From Candidatus Gastranaerophilales bacterium (lineage in GTDB: Bacteria > Cyanobacteriota > Vampirovibrionia > Gastranaerophilales > Gastranaerophilaceae), in contig CANQRH010000003.1 in NCBI GenBank assembly GCA_947626225.1, positions 223,363 to 287,362 of the forward strand: DNA of 64,000 nucleotides. The letters are read 5' to 3'. The notes under the pieces are model-generated. The model was not told the DNA's origin. It saw only the letters and a list, made by a program, of their open reading frames with translations, and made no database searches. Made by a program: the position numbers and the translations under genes. The first letter of the stretch is position 1, and every line of letters starts with the position of its first letter. Positions 37,429 to 46,175 of this stretch are shown here, in pieces.

Positions 37429-37958
37429 GTATATATTTAAAACTTTTTCTTGAATTTTTTCATATAGGCTTGTTTTCGTTTGGCGGCGGATATGCAACTT
37501 TGCCGTTTTTATATCACATAGCAGATGTTCATAAATGGTATACAACTAAGCAGCTGTCTGATATGATAGCGGTTTCTTCAATTACTCCGGGACCTGTCGG
37601 GGTTAACGTAGCAACATTTGCGGGATTTACCACATCGGGAGTTTTAGGTGCTTTGATTGCTACCGTGTCTGTAATTTTACCTTCTTTTATAATTGTTATA
37701 GCTGTTTCAAAGTTATTAAACAGGTTTAGGGAAAACAAATTTGTTCAGTCGGTTCTTTATACGTTAAAGCCTGCAGGATGCGGTCTGCTTGCCGCAGTTG
37801 GCGTGGATATGTTTATAAACAACATAAATATTTTGGGTATGGTTCTTCTGATAGGGCTTTTTATTGCAGGTGCGTTTGAAAAGCGTGATCCGCTTTTTTA
37901 TCTCGGAGTCTCTGCCGCTGCAGGTTTGATTGCCGGATATTTTAATTTAACCTTCTAA
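37425..37958 (+). CDS. chrA: Chromate transporter domain protein, second half
   Basis: A 177-residue partner of the preceding gene. It has the matching CHR motifs FSFGGGYATLPFLYHI and VSSITPGPVGVNVATFAG. It follows in the ATGA-coupled arrangement, so the two are made together as an antiparallel heterodimer. Five or six membrane segments are visible. Its 3' end overlaps the opposite-strand comM-like gene by 4 bases. Confidence 0.88.
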   Translation: MSIYLKLFLEFFHIGLFSFGGGYATLPFLYHIADVHKWYTTKQLSDMIAVSSITPGPVGVNVATFAGFTTSGVLGALIATVSVILPSFIIVIAVSKLLNRFRENKFVQSVLYTLKPAGCGLLAAVGVDMFINNINILGMVLLIGLFIAGAFEKRDPLFYLGVSAAAGLIAGYFNLTF

Positions 37959-39475
37959 TTCATTCTGTACTGCAGAGCTTGCATAAGGTGTGTTTGATTA
38001 ATATCCCGGGAGCCTTCCAAATCGGCTATGGTGCGTGCAAGCTTCAAGATACGGTCGTATCGTCTGCCGGAAAGATTATATTTTAACGAAGCTGTTTTTA
38101 AGATTTCGGTGTCTTGCTTACTTATTTGGCAATATTTTTTTATAAGTTTCGGGGTAAGTTCGGAATTAGTCAAAATTCCTTCGTTTTCGTAACGTTCAGC
38201 CTGAATTTTTCTTGCTTTTATAACACGTTCTCTTATTTGTGCGGAAGATTCCGATGAAGGCTGCGTATTCAAAAGTTCCTCTGAGGTAAGCCTCGGAACT
38301 TCCACCTGCAAATCTATTCTGTCAAGAAGCGGGCCTGAAAGCCTTGCTTTGTATCTGTTTATTTGAAATTCCGAACAAGTGCATTGCTTTTCTTTGTCGC
38401 CTAAATATCCGCAAGGACAAGGATTCATAGCACCCAACAGCATAAATTTTGCGGGATATTTGACGGAATGTTTTGCGCGCGAGATGACAATTTCACCATC
38501 TTCTAAAGGCTGGCGCAGAACTTCCAAAACATTACGCGGAAATTCAACCATCTCATCCAAAAATAATACTCCTCTGTGTGCAAGGGTTATTTCGCCCGGT
38601 TTCGGAGTTGTTCCGCCGCCGATTATTCCGTTTGCGGAAGCCGTATGATGTACGGCACGAAACGGACGCTTTGTCATAAGCGGATTGTCAGACGATAAAA
38701 GTCCGCAGATACTGTATATTTTAGTTAATTCAAGCGCTTCCTTAAATTCAAGAGGCGGAAGAATTGATGCAAAACATTTCGCCATAAGGGTTTTACCGGA
38801 ACCGGGAGAACCGCACATTAATATGTTATGCGAACCCGCAGCGGCAATTTCAAGTGCACGCTTGGCTTTTTGCTGACCTTTTACGTCTTTAAAATCATAT
38901 ACATATTCTTCTTTAGCATTTTCAATGAGGTATCTTTTTATATCAACGTAAGACGGCTTTATCGGACTGTATGAAAAGTGGTTTACAACATCGGCAAGGC
39001 ATTTTGCGCCGAAAATGTTCATATCTCCCGCAAGACAGGCTTCGTTAGTATTTACATAAGGAACGAAAACATTTTTAATCCCGACTTCTTTTAGGCCTAA
39101 AATCAACGGCAAAACTCCGGTTACTCCTCTCAGGCTTCCGTCAAGTGATAATTCGCCTATAAATGCGTAATCTTTAGTATTTTCTTCGTTCAAAACTTCT
39201 TCTTCGATTAAAAGTCCGACAGCAATCGGTAAGTCGAAATTGGAGCCTTCCTTTTTTAAATCTGCGGGAGCAAGGTTTATGACAACTTTTTTTGCAGGGA
39301 ATGTAAATCCGGAATTTTTTATGGCAGAACGCACCCTGTCACGAGCTTCATTAATTGAAGTATCAGGGAGTCCTACAATTGAAAAAGACGGAAGCCCGTT
39401 TAGAACATCGGTTTCAACTGAAACTCCGTAAGCATTTAAACCTATTACCGTTGCGGTTGTTACCTTGTTTACCAT
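37955..39475 (-). CDS. comM: YifB/ComM family Mg-chelatase-like AAA+ ATPase
   Basis: A 506-residue protein with the YifB order: an N-terminal Lon-S5-like domain (GVSVETDVLNGLPSFSIVGL), a central AAA+ module with Walker A GSPGSGKTLMAK and HRGVLFLDEMVEF, and a C-terminal Mg-chelatase segment (SGRRYDRILKLARTIADLEG). In naturally competent bacteria ComM is a branch-migration helicase for transformation. No other competence gene is adjacent, although the nearby prepilin is suggestive. A TATTAT (39487-39482) lies six bases before the ATG with no ribosome site. Confidence 0.92.
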   Translation of the reverse strand: MVNKVTTATVIGLNAYGVSVETDVLNGLPSFSIVGLPDTSINEARDRVRSAIKNSGFTFPAKKVVINLAPADLKKEGSNFDLPIAVGLLIEEEVLNEENTKDYAFIGELSLDGSLRGVTGVLPLILGLKEVGIKNVFVPYVNTNEACLAGDMNIFGAKCLADVVNHFSYSPIKPSYVDIKRYLIENAKEEYVYDFKDVKGQQKAKRALEIAAAGSHNILMCGSPGSGKTLMAKCFASILPPLEFKEALELTKIYSICGLLSSDNPLMTKRPFRAVHHTASANGIIGGGTTPKPGEITLAHRGVLFLDEMVEFPRNVLEVLRQPLEDGEIVISRAKHSVKYPAKFMLLGAMNPCPCGYLGDKEKQCTCSEFQINRYKARLSGPLLDRIDLQVEVPRLTSEELLNTQPSSESSAQIRERVIKARKIQAERYENEGILTNSELTPKLIKKYCQISKQDTEILKTASLKYNLSGRRYDRILKLARTIADLEGSRDINQTHLMQALQYRMN

Positions 39476-39481
39476 AATTGT

Positions 39482-39487
39482 ATAATA
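39482..39487 (-). promoter_or_regulatory. -10 element of a probable leaderless comM transcript
   Basis: On the minus strand TATTAT occupies 39487-39482, and six bases (ACAATT) separate it from the comM ATG at 39475. No Shine-Dalgarno is present. The divergent GT9 gene has its own element 19 bases away. Confidence 0.5.
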
Positions 39488-39505
39488 CTACAAATATTTT
39501 TATTG

Positions 39506-39511
39506 TATAAT
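39506..39511 (+). promoter_or_regulatory. -10 element of a probable leaderless GT9 transcript
   Basis: TATAAT at 39506-39511 is followed by CGGGTT and ATG at 39518, the same string as upstream of the MCE gene at 22691. Confidence 0.6.
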
Positions 39512-39517
39512 CGGGTT

Positions 39518-40501
39518 ATGGATATCTTAGCAGTAAACTTTGGCGGTATAGGCGATGAAATACTTTTTCTGCCCGCATTAATATCTTTGAAAAAAGAGTT
39601 TCCGGATTCAAATATTACTCTTGCGCTTGAACCGAGGAGCAAGGGCATTCAAAGTTTAACGGATATTATTGATAATACTTTTCTAATTGATATAAAAGGC
39701 GGGAACAAATATTTTGAACTTTTGAAACTCGTTTTTCTTGCACGAAAAAATAAGTTTGATATGGTGTTTTCATCAGGGGGGAATAAATTTATAAGTGTTT
39801 TACTGTTTTTGACGGGTATAAAACAGCGATACGGTTATGATACGGGAAAATTAAGCCGTCTGCTTTTGACAAAAGCCGTTCCCTTAAACAAAAATCAATA
39901 TGCTTGTGCTATGTATCATGATCTTGTAAAACCTGTTACAAATTATAAAACGGAACTTCCCGAGATAAACGTCGGTTCTGATGAAAAGATTCCTAATTCG
40001 GTTCTCATCCACCCGGGAGTCAGCAAAATGAGCATTAAAAAAGGTATGATAAAAACGGTTAGTGCGGATGTTTGGACCGAATTAATCAATATTCTTATCC
40101 GAAACGGGAAACATGTTATGCTTGCAGGCGGCCCTGATGATGAGGAAGTTATAGAATACATTCGTAAAAATGTTAAGAACAAAAACTTTGACGATTACTA
40201 CGGCAAAACGGCAAGTCTGAAAGATCTTGCCCGACTTATTGCAAAGTCGGAGAAATTTATATGTTCGGACTCTGCACCTTTACATATAGCCGCGGCACTG
40301 AGATGTGAAACTTATGCTATATTCGGCCCGACTGATGATAAAAAACTTATTCCCGACTTTGTAAAAGCCGTAAAAGCAAAAGATAATTGTCCGTTAAAAC
40401 CGTGTCTTTGGGATAAGTGCCAAACAACTTGCGAAACTTTGGATTGCTTAAAAATCACCGCTGATGATATTGCAAGTATTGCGGGTTGTTACCATGGGTA
40501 A
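39518..40501 (+). CDS. Glycosyltransferase family 9 (heptosyltransferase-like)
   Basis: A 327-residue GT9 enzyme of the WaaC/WaaF type: MDILAVNFGGIGDEILFLPA at the N-terminus, VLIHPGVSKMS, MLAGGPDDEEVIEYI in the nucleotide-binding half, and CSDSAPLHIAAALRCETYAIFGPTD at the sugar-nucleotide site. The family adds heptose or related sugars to LPS cores and other glycans, which fits an outer membrane. The Cys-rich C-terminus (CLWDKCQTTCETLDCLK) is shared with several GT9 relatives. It is monocistronic and ends in a terminator. Confidence 0.88.
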   Translation: MDILAVNFGGIGDEILFLPALISLKKEFPDSNITLALEPRSKGIQSLTDIIDNTFLIDIKGGNKYFELLKLVFLARKNKFDMVFSSGGNKFISVLLFLTGIKQRYGYDTGKLSRLLLTKAVPLNKNQYACAMYHDLVKPVTNYKTELPEINVGSDEKIPNSVLIHPGVSKMSIKKGMIKTVSADVWTELINILIRNGKHVMLAGGPDDEEVIEYIRKNVKNKNFDDYYGKTASLKDLARLIAKSEKFICSDSAPLHIAAALRCETYAIFGPTDDKKLIPDFVKAVKAKDNCPLKPCLWDKCQTTCETLDCLKITADDIASIAGCYHG

Positions 40502-40509
40502 TCATCAGG

Positions 40510-40535
40510 CGGGCAAAGCCCGTTTCCTTTTTTTT
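40510..40535 (+). terminator. Intrinsic terminator of the GT9 gene
   Basis: CGGGC-AAA-GCCCG (40510-40522) followed by TTTCC and eight T residues. The T tract exists only on the plus strand, so it does not serve the convergent prepilin gene. Confidence 0.75.
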
Positions 40536-40547
40536 GCAGATTTTTTG

Positions 40548-41279
40548 TCAGAACTTATGCGGATAATCTTTCGGTATCTTCCAACCGTTACGCTGGATTA
40601 TTGCCGTGCAGTAATTATTAGGATGTTTCACGCTGTTTTTACAACCTCTTGTGGAATCATTCATAAGACTTTCAACCTTTCCGTTCCATTGATATAAACT
40701 TGGTTGCATTCCTTTTGCTATGTTATATTTATAGTGGACAGAATATAGCTCATCAGAAACTGGCATAAAAACAAATACAAAACGACATATACCATCTGCA
40801 TCTGATTTTTTTAAACATTTTTTAGGATTTTCCGAATAAAAATAAATTTCACGATTTTCATGTAAAGAAAAAGAAAATGCACTTCCGTCAGATAAATAAT
40901 AAACTTTTTGCGGAGGACCAATTACTACATTTTCTATTTCTTCCGAATCCATTATTTTCAGATACGGGGCAAAGTATTTTTTGACAACAACATCATATTT
41001 ATCACCTTTATCATATTTACCAATCCCATCTTCATCCACTTCCCCTTCTTCATAATAATCCATCCAAGTGTTTTGGGGACCGTATTCGACTTCCGCCATT
41101 CTTATTGCATTGTTCATTACACTGTAAAACTTCGCAAGCTTTGTTTCTACAACGGATTTTTTATAACTTTGTACCAATGTCGGGATTGTCAATGCGGCAA
41201 CAACGCCGATAATTGTTAGAGTTATCAAAACTTCCGCCAAAGTGAAAGCGACTTTAAATGATGCTTTTATCTTTTTCAT
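40548..41279 (-). CDS. Type IV prepilin-like / pseudopilin protein
   Basis: A 243-residue protein with a class III prepilin leader: a short basic leader (MKKIKASFKVA), cleavage before Phe12, the required Glu at +5 (FTLAEVLITL), and a hydrophobic helix IIGVVAALTIPTLVQSY. The C-terminal globular part has paired cysteines (CLKKSDADGIC and CKNSVKHPNNYC) and is not a known pilin type. A prepilin peptidase would process it. AGGAG precedes the ATG. It is divergent from the XRE regulator and sits across a repeat-rich spacer. Confidence 0.88.
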   Translation of the reverse strand: MKKIKASFKVAFTLAEVLITLTIIGVVAALTIPTLVQSYKKSVVETKLAKFYSVMNNAIRMAEVEYGPQNTWMDYYEEGEVDEDGIGKYDKGDKYDVVVKKYFAPYLKIMDSEEIENVVIGPPQKVYYLSDGSAFSFSLHENREIYFYSENPKKCLKKSDADGICRFVFVFMPVSDELYSVHYKYNIAKGMQPSLYQWNGKVESLMNDSTRGCKNSVKHPNNYCTAIIQRNGWKIPKDYPHKF

Positions 41280-41300
41280 TTGTTTCTCCTATTCACTTAA

Positions 41301-41390
41301 AAGTTAACAATATTAATACCAATATAGTGAATTATATTAACACTTGTTGATATTAATGTCAAGGTATTAGCATAGGGGTATTAATATATG
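41301..41390. promoter_or_regulatory. Repeated ATATTAAT sites between prepilin and XRE genes
   Basis: The 108-base divergent spacer contains at least five close copies of (T/G)ATATTAAT: AATATTAATACC, TATATTAAC, GATATTAATG, GTATTAATATA and GAATATTAATG; the last overlaps the XRE start. The clustering suggests an operator array for the XRE regulator controlling both genes. The region is very AT-rich, so chance is possible. Confidence 0.4.
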
Positions 41391-41603
41391 AATATTAATG
41401 AAAAGGTTGCCCAAAGAATAAAAGAACTCAGAAAAACCAAGAAACTTACGGCGGAAAAACTGGCATGGTATTCCAATTTGTCCAAAAGTTGCGTTACATA
41501 TGCGGAAAAAGCCCAAAGAGATATAAAAATTACAACTATTGAAAGTATCTGCAAGGGGTTTGATATTACAATAGCGGAATTTTTTTCGGTATTTAACGAT
41601 TAA
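41388..41603 (+). CDS. XRE family helix-turn-helix regulator
   Basis: A 71-residue protein that is one Cro/C1-type helix-turn-helix: VAQRIKELRKTKKLTAEKLA, then NLSKSCVTYAEKAQRDIKIT and a final short helix. Such single-domain proteins are dimeric DNA-binding repressors. AGGGG lies nine bases before the ATG. It is divergent from the prepilin gene and overlaps the convergent SDR gene by 4 bases, so prepilin control is the most likely role. The target is inferred from position only. Confidence 0.88.
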   Translation: MNINEKVAQRIKELRKTKKLTAEKLAWYSNLSKSCVTYAEKAQRDIKITTIESICKGFDITIAEFFSVFND

Positions 41604-42304
41604 ATTCCTACGCTTAATCCCGCGCAAAGATTTATTGACTGCCCCGTTATACCTCTTGCATCATCGGAAATTAAATATTTGCAGAGTTTGGCTACTTCTT
41701 CGGGTTCGACAAACCTTTTTTGCGGTATGCTTTCTATAATTTCTTCAGGCAAAAAGTAACTTTCTTCCATTGATTTTTTACCTAATTCGGTTTCAACCCA
41801 TCCCGGATTTATTGTATTAACGGTTATGTTATATTCGGCAAGTTCGAGTGCAAGAGCCTTTGTCAAACCTGTTAACCCTGATTTTGATGATGAATATAAA
41901 CTAGCATAAGCCTCTCCCATTACTCCGGATATTGAACCGATGTTGATGATTCTTCCCCATCTTTTCTTTTTCATATTGGGAATAGCTTTTGATATGAGAT
42001 ATGCGGGTGCAATTAAATTGGTTTGGTAAATCCGTTGAATATCTTCGGGCTTCATTGTTTCAAGTTCGCCGTATATATACTCGCCGGCATTGTTTATTAG
42101 TATATCAATCTTGTTCTTTTCAATAAATTGTGCAAGTGTATTTATATCTTTTGAAAGGTCGCAAACACAAAAAGCCTTTGCATTGCAGGCAACAAGAGCT
42201 TTCTCATTACGCCCCGTCACATAAACTTCTCCGATACTTTGAAGTTCCTTTGCTATGGCGTTTCCTATACCTTTTGATGCACCTGTTACAAGAATTTTTG
42301 CCAT
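41600..42304 (-). CDS. Short-chain dehydrogenase/reductase (FabG-like)
   Basis: A 234-residue classical SDR. It has the Rossmann cofactor loop TGASKGIGNAIA (residues 7-18), NNAGEY, the catalytic Ser-Tyr-Lys in the order IGSISGVMGEAYASLYSSSKSG, and NTINPGWVETELG. It resembles 3-oxoacyl-ACP reductases, but no fatty acid genes are nearby, so the substrate is unknown. It lies 2 bases after secG on the same strand. Confidence 0.9.
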   Translation of the reverse strand: MAKILVTGASKGIGNAIAKELQSIGEVYVTGRNEKALVACNAKAFCVCDLSKDINTLAQFIEKNKIDILINNAGEYIYGELETMKPEDIQRIYQTNLIAPAYLISKAIPNMKKKRWGRIINIGSISGVMGEAYASLYSSSKSGLTGLTKALALELAEYNITVNTINPGWVETELGKKSMEESYFLPEEIIESIPQKRFVEPEEVAKLCKYLISDDARGITGQSINLCAGLSVGI

Positions 42305-42305
42305 A

Positions 42306-42533
42306 TTATTTAATAATACCGAAGCCTAAAAGGAATGTACAAACCAAAAATATACCCGCAACTATTGCGGTAAGCTTATTAAGCCCTTTTTCCGCACTTT
42401 TTTGTGATGCAAATACGTGTGATGCACCGCCAATCCCCGCAATTCCGTCACCTTTCGGTGAATGCAGAAGTATTAATACAATAAGCAATAGTGCTGATAT
42501 AATTTGTACTGTCCATACAAAACTTATTAACAT
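42306..42533 (-). CDS. secG: Preprotein translocase subunit SecG
   Basis: A 75-residue membrane protein with the SecG plan: a first helix (QIISALLLIVLILLHSPKGDG), a Gly-rich loop GIAGIGGASHVFASQKSAEKG, and a second helix. It assists SecYEG-mediated export. It sits between the NrtR-like gene and the SDR in a compact operon with almost no spacing. Its ribosome site (GGAGAAAAA) lies inside the end of the upstream gene. Confidence 0.9.
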   Translation of the reverse strand: MLISFVWTVQIISALLLIVLILLHSPKGDGIAGIGGASHVFASQKSAEKGLNKLTAIVAGIFLVCTFLLGFGIIK

Positions 42534-42534
42534 T

Positions 42535-43215
42535 TTATTTTTTCTCCTTTTTGATGAAATGTGCTCTTTTAGAGTTTAATTTGATATTGGCAAATGTATA
42601 TAATCTTGCGGGCCTTTTGGAAGAAGATTTTGTAAATTCTTCAAGCTCAATAAGCCCTTCCGTTGCAAGAGCTTTTTTCCTGAAATTACGTTTATCAAGC
42701 TTTTTGCCCATAATGAGTTCATAGGCTCTTTGCATTTCGGTCAGGGTAAATTTCTCGTGTAAAAGCTGGTATGCGACCGGACATAGTTCAAGTCTTTCAC
42801 GGGTTCTTTTCATTGAGTATTCAATAATTTCCTTATGATCAAAAGCCAGAGGCGGAAGCTCACTGAGTTTATGCCAGCCCAATTCCGTTGTTGTGTTGAT
42901 ATTAATATCCTCGGCTCTTACAAGTGCAAAGTATGCGCAGGTAATAACTCTCGCATTAGGATAACGAAGCGGATCTCCGAAAGTATAAAGCTGTTCAAGA
43001 TAAATGTTATCAACATTTGTTCTTTCTTTAAGTATTCTTAAAGCCGCTTCATCAAGATTTTCGGATAATCTTACATAACCGCCGGGTATCGCCCATTTAT
43101 CTTTAAACGGTTCATTGGTACGTTTCACAAGCAACACCTGCAAAGCATCGTTTTTTAATGTTACTATCACCACGTCGACGGTGATTTCGTGAGTTTTTGT
43201 TTCATTAAATATCAT
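42535..43215 (-). CDS. NrtR-like Nudix-domain transcriptional regulator
   Basis: A 226-residue protein with an N-terminal Nudix domain (KWAIPGGYVRLSENLDEAAL) and a C-terminal winged helix (LTEMQRAYELIMGKKLDKRN). In the Nudix box the catalytic part reads RILKERTNV instead of REUxEExGU, so two of the glutamates needed for hydrolysis are lost. This combination is typical of NrtR regulators of NAD metabolism, which sense ADP-ribose-like ligands. The -10 region (TATTAT) is about nine bases from the ATG, so the leader is very short. Confidence 0.8.
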   Translation of the reverse strand: MIFNETKTHEITVDVVIVTLKNDALQVLLVKRTNEPFKDKWAIPGGYVRLSENLDEAALRILKERTNVDNIYLEQLYTFGDPLRYPNARVITCAYFALVRAEDININTTTELGWHKLSELPPLAFDHKEIIEYSMKRTRERLELCPVAYQLLHEKFTLTEMQRAYELIMGKKLDKRNFRKKALATEGLIELEEFTKSSSKRPARLYTFANIKLNSKRAHFIKKEKK

Positions 43216-43365
43216 AAATACCCTATAATATATATTATAATAAACAAAAATTTTAATAAAAGTCCGTAACTTTTGTTAACAAATTTTAACATGTTTTTGC
43301 TTTTTAAGCAATAAGAGTTCGGGCAGATACTTTATATATATAAGGGGATAAATTCACGGGGAAAA

Positions 43366-44298
43366 ATGACGAGCGTAAGAATTATCAATAACAATTATAT
43401 GAATTATTGGTGTCCAAGGCCGTTTATGATGCCTTTCAGGCCGATATATCCGTTTATGCGCATGTTTCCGCGTATGTTTATGACGCCGGTCATGCCTTGT
43501 ATGTATTATGCACCGCGTTATCAAATGCCAATATTTAAGATGCCCGAAACGCGTTCTTATGAACCGATATATGAAGTTCCGGAGGAAAACAATTCGTCGG
43601 TTGATTTATTCAGAAAAACTTATGAGTCAATTATAAATAAGCCTTCCCGTGAATCTGTATGGGAAGATGAAGATGTTACGCCGTCTGCGGATATTGAACA
43701 TGAAGATGATAATGACGAACAGGCGGAACAGACGGTTGATATTTCATCAATTCCTGATGAGAAAAAGCTTGGTGCCGAATTTTTGGAACGTGTAAAGCTC
43801 GTGGCACAGAATTTGAAATGTGATTATAAAGATTTGCTTGCCGTTTTGAACAGCGAATCCTCTCTTAATCCTCAGGCGGGACTTGACCGTAAAACCGGAA
43901 AAATTAAAGGTGCTGTCGGGCTTCTTCAATTTACGAATATAGCTATTGAAGAACTGAACAGAAGATATAATTTGGATTTAACAAAAGAAAAAATCTTAAA
44001 AATGACGGCTGTAGAACAGCTTGATTTGGTTGAAAAATATTTGAAAATTGCAAAGTCACGAGTATTTGGTGAAAACGAAAGACTTTCCGCAGCAAACTTA
44101 TATGCAATAACATTTTTACCTGCCAGAGCTAACAGGTTAACACTTTGCACAAAAGGAGAAAAAGATTCGGAAGGCAGACTCCTCAGATATTATGAAAAAA
44201 ATCAGGGATTTGATTTAAACAATGACGGCAAAATTACCAAGAATGAACTTGCTCAGCGTATAAATAATAAACGTGTTAATGAATCAATTTTTGCATGA
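43366..44298 (+). CDS. Lytic transglycosylase-like protein with EF-hand and Met/Pro-rich N-terminus
   Basis: A 310-residue protein with three parts. Residues 1-60 are unusually rich in Met, Pro, Phe and Tyr (RPFMMPFRPIYPFMRMFPRM). Residues 80-130 are an acidic linker. Residues 137-260 resemble a goose-lysozyme-like SLT domain, with LNSESSLNPQAG (Glu164 as the candidate acid) and GAVGLLQFTN. A canonical EF-hand loop lies at 283-294 (DLNNDGKITKNE). No signal peptide or lipobox is present, which is odd for a peptidoglycan enzyme. The SLT call is by motif only. Confidence 0.65.
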   Translation: MTSVRIINNNYMNYWCPRPFMMPFRPIYPFMRMFPRMFMTPVMPCMYYAPRYQMPIFKMPETRSYEPIYEVPEENNSSVDLFRKTYESIINKPSRESVWEDEDVTPSADIEHEDDNDEQAEQTVDISSIPDEKKLGAEFLERVKLVAQNLKCDYKDLLAVLNSESSLNPQAGLDRKTGKIKGAVGLLQFTNIAIEELNRRYNLDLTKEKILKMTAVEQLDLVEKYLKIAKSRVFGENERLSAANLYAITFLPARANRLTLCTKGEKDSEGRLLRYYEKNQGFDLNNDGKITKNELAQRINNKRVNESIFA

Positions 44299-44391
44299 TT
44301 TCAAAATATTACAATTTTTAAATAATTCATTGATGTTCAAAATTTTTTCATGTATGTTCATGGAATAATAGGATTTGCGGAAGGAACAGAA

Positions 44392-45345
44392 ATGGATAAG
44401 GGATATATTGAAAACGGCTTTATTGTTGATGTCAGCAATGCGCATAAGACATCGGAGATTATTTATGAGCTTAGCAGAATACTTGACCTTCCCGATGCGC
44501 AGAGCAAAAAAGTCTGCTTAAAGCTGGGTTCGGTTGACTTGTCCCCCGTGGAGCTTACAAGCATAAAGGCTCTTGTTGAGTCAATGAATTCCGAAATCGA
44601 ATTTGTCAGCACAAGTTCAAAAGTTACCGAAAAATCCGCAGAAGAAATGAATATTGAAGTTTCGGTTCTTGAAAACAAAGTTCCCCTGCCTGAATTCAGT
44701 GCTGACCAAGACAGCGTAAATAAAGAGCTTGAAAAAGCACTTGATAAAATTTTCGGTGATGAAAACAGCGAAATAAAAACATTTGCGCAAGACAGCCAGA
44801 TTAAGGAATTAAAAAAAGAGATTCCCGCGGAATATTCTTTTACCGAAACTGCGGAAGCACCTCAGGAAAATAGGATTGAAGATGAAATAAAAGAAGATGA
44901 AACGGAATCCGAAGAAGAAAATGTACAAGAAAACGATGAAGAACCGGCAGATGAACCTGATTATGACGAAATTAAAAAGCTTCTTCGCGAAACCGAAAAA
45001 CTTCCTACACTGTATATTCAAAGAACGCTTCGTTCCGGACAGAGCATTTCATCTGACGGAAATATTGTAATTATCGGTGATGTAAATCCCGGTTCCGAAA
45101 TCATTGCGCGCGGAGATATTACCGTCTGGGGTATTTTAGGCGGTATTGCCCATGCCGGATGTGACGGAAACAGCTACGCCAGAATAAGAGCTTTGAAAAT
45201 GAATGCCATACAATTGAGAATTGCAGATGTATTTGCACGCAGACCGGACAGTATAAATATACCTTATATTCAGAAGATGGATACTTATACACCCGAAGTG
45301 GCTAGTATAAGAAAAAAACAAATAATAATACAAAAATTACACTAA
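44392..45345 (+). CDS. minC: Septum site-determining protein MinC
   Basis: Inhibitor of FtsZ assembly that acts with MinD. The C-terminal 100 residues are the MinC beta-helix domain: RTLRSGQSISSDGNIVIIGD, GSEIIARGDITVWGILGGI, and RIRALKMNAIQLRIADVFAR. The N-terminal domain is divergent and a long acidic linker (about residues 105-205) separates them. At 317 residues it exceeds the usual 230. I start at 44392, which has GGAAGGAAC upstream; an in-frame ATG at 44350 has no ribosome site. It is followed by minD after 13 bases. Confidence 0.92.
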   Translation: MDKGYIENGFIVDVSNAHKTSEIIYELSRILDLPDAQSKKVCLKLGSVDLSPVELTSIKALVESMNSEIEFVSTSSKVTEKSAEEMNIEVSVLENKVPLPEFSADQDSVNKELEKALDKIFGDENSEIKTFAQDSQIKELKKEIPAEYSFTETAEAPQENRIEDEIKEDETESEEENVQENDEEPADEPDYDEIKKLLRETEKLPTLYIQRTLRSGQSISSDGNIVIIGDVNPGSEIIARGDITVWGILGGIAHAGCDGNSYARIRALKMNAIQLRIADVFARRPDSINIPYIQKMDTYTPEVASIRKKQIIIQKLH

Positions 45346-45358
45346 AAAAGGAGAAATA

Positions 45359-46174
45359 ATGAGCGGAAGAGTTATAGTAATAACATCCGGAAAAGGCGGT
45401 GTCGGAAAAACGACAACCAATGCTAACATAGGTACGGCGCTCGCTTCTATGGGCAAAAAGGTTGTCATGATTGATACCGATTTGGGATTAAGGAACTTAG
45501 ATTTATTGCTGGGATTGGAAAACAGAATTGTTTATACAATCGTTGACGTTGTTGAGGAGAGATGCAAGCTTAAACAGGCACTTGTAAAAGACAAGAAAAA
45601 TCCTAACCTGTGTCTTTTGGCTGCTGCTCAAACACGTGATAAAACAGCGGTTACGGAAGAACAGCTTAAAGATATATGCGAAAAATTGAAAAAAGATTTT
45701 GATTTTATTCTTGTTGACTGTCCCGCAGGTATTGAACAGGGATTTCAAAATGCGGTGGCGGGTGCATCGGAGGCTATTGTTGTTACAACTCCCGAAATGT
45801 CTGCGGTTCGTGATGCCGACCGAATTATCGGGCTTTTGGAAGCAAAAGAAGAAATTAAATCTTATAAACTGCTTTTAAACAGAGTCCGCCCAAATCTTAT
45901 TGAATCAAAAGATATGATGAGCGTTGAAGATGTAGTGGAAATTCTTTCCGCCGAATTAATCGGAATAATTCCCGAGGATACCGGTATTATTACTTCAACC
46001 AATAAGGGTGAACCTATCGTAAACGATTCAAAATCGCTTGCGGGTAAAGCTTATATGAATGTAGCCAAAAGGATTATGGGAGAAGAAGTTCCGTTCCTTA
46101 ATATAGAAGAACCGAAAGGCGTTTTGGCAAGGGTTAAAAAGTTTTTTTCGGGCTTAGCGGGAAAGGAGAAGTAA
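45359..46174 (+). CDS. minD: Septum site-determining ATPase MinD
   Basis: Membrane-cycling ATPase that recruits MinC. The 271-residue product has the deviant Walker A GKGGVGKTTT (residues 11-20), IDTDLGLRNLDLLLGLENR, and VDCPAGIEQGF. The C-terminal amphipathic targeting helix (GVLARVKKFFSGLAGKEK) binds the membrane. A strong AAAGGAG site precedes the ATG. It lies between minC and minE in the standard order. Confidence 0.97.
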   Translation: MSGRVIVITSGKGGVGKTTTNANIGTALASMGKKVVMIDTDLGLRNLDLLLGLENRIVYTIVDVVEERCKLKQALVKDKKNPNLCLLAAAQTRDKTAVTEEQLKDICEKLKKDFDFILVDCPAGIEQGFQNAVAGASEAIVVTTPEMSAVRDADRIIGLLEAKEEIKSYKLLLNRVRPNLIESKDMMSVEDVVEILSAELIGIIPEDTGIITSTNKGEPIVNDSKSLAGKAYMNVAKRIMGEEVPFLNIEEPKGVLARVKKFFSGLAGKEK

Positions 46175-46175
46175 G

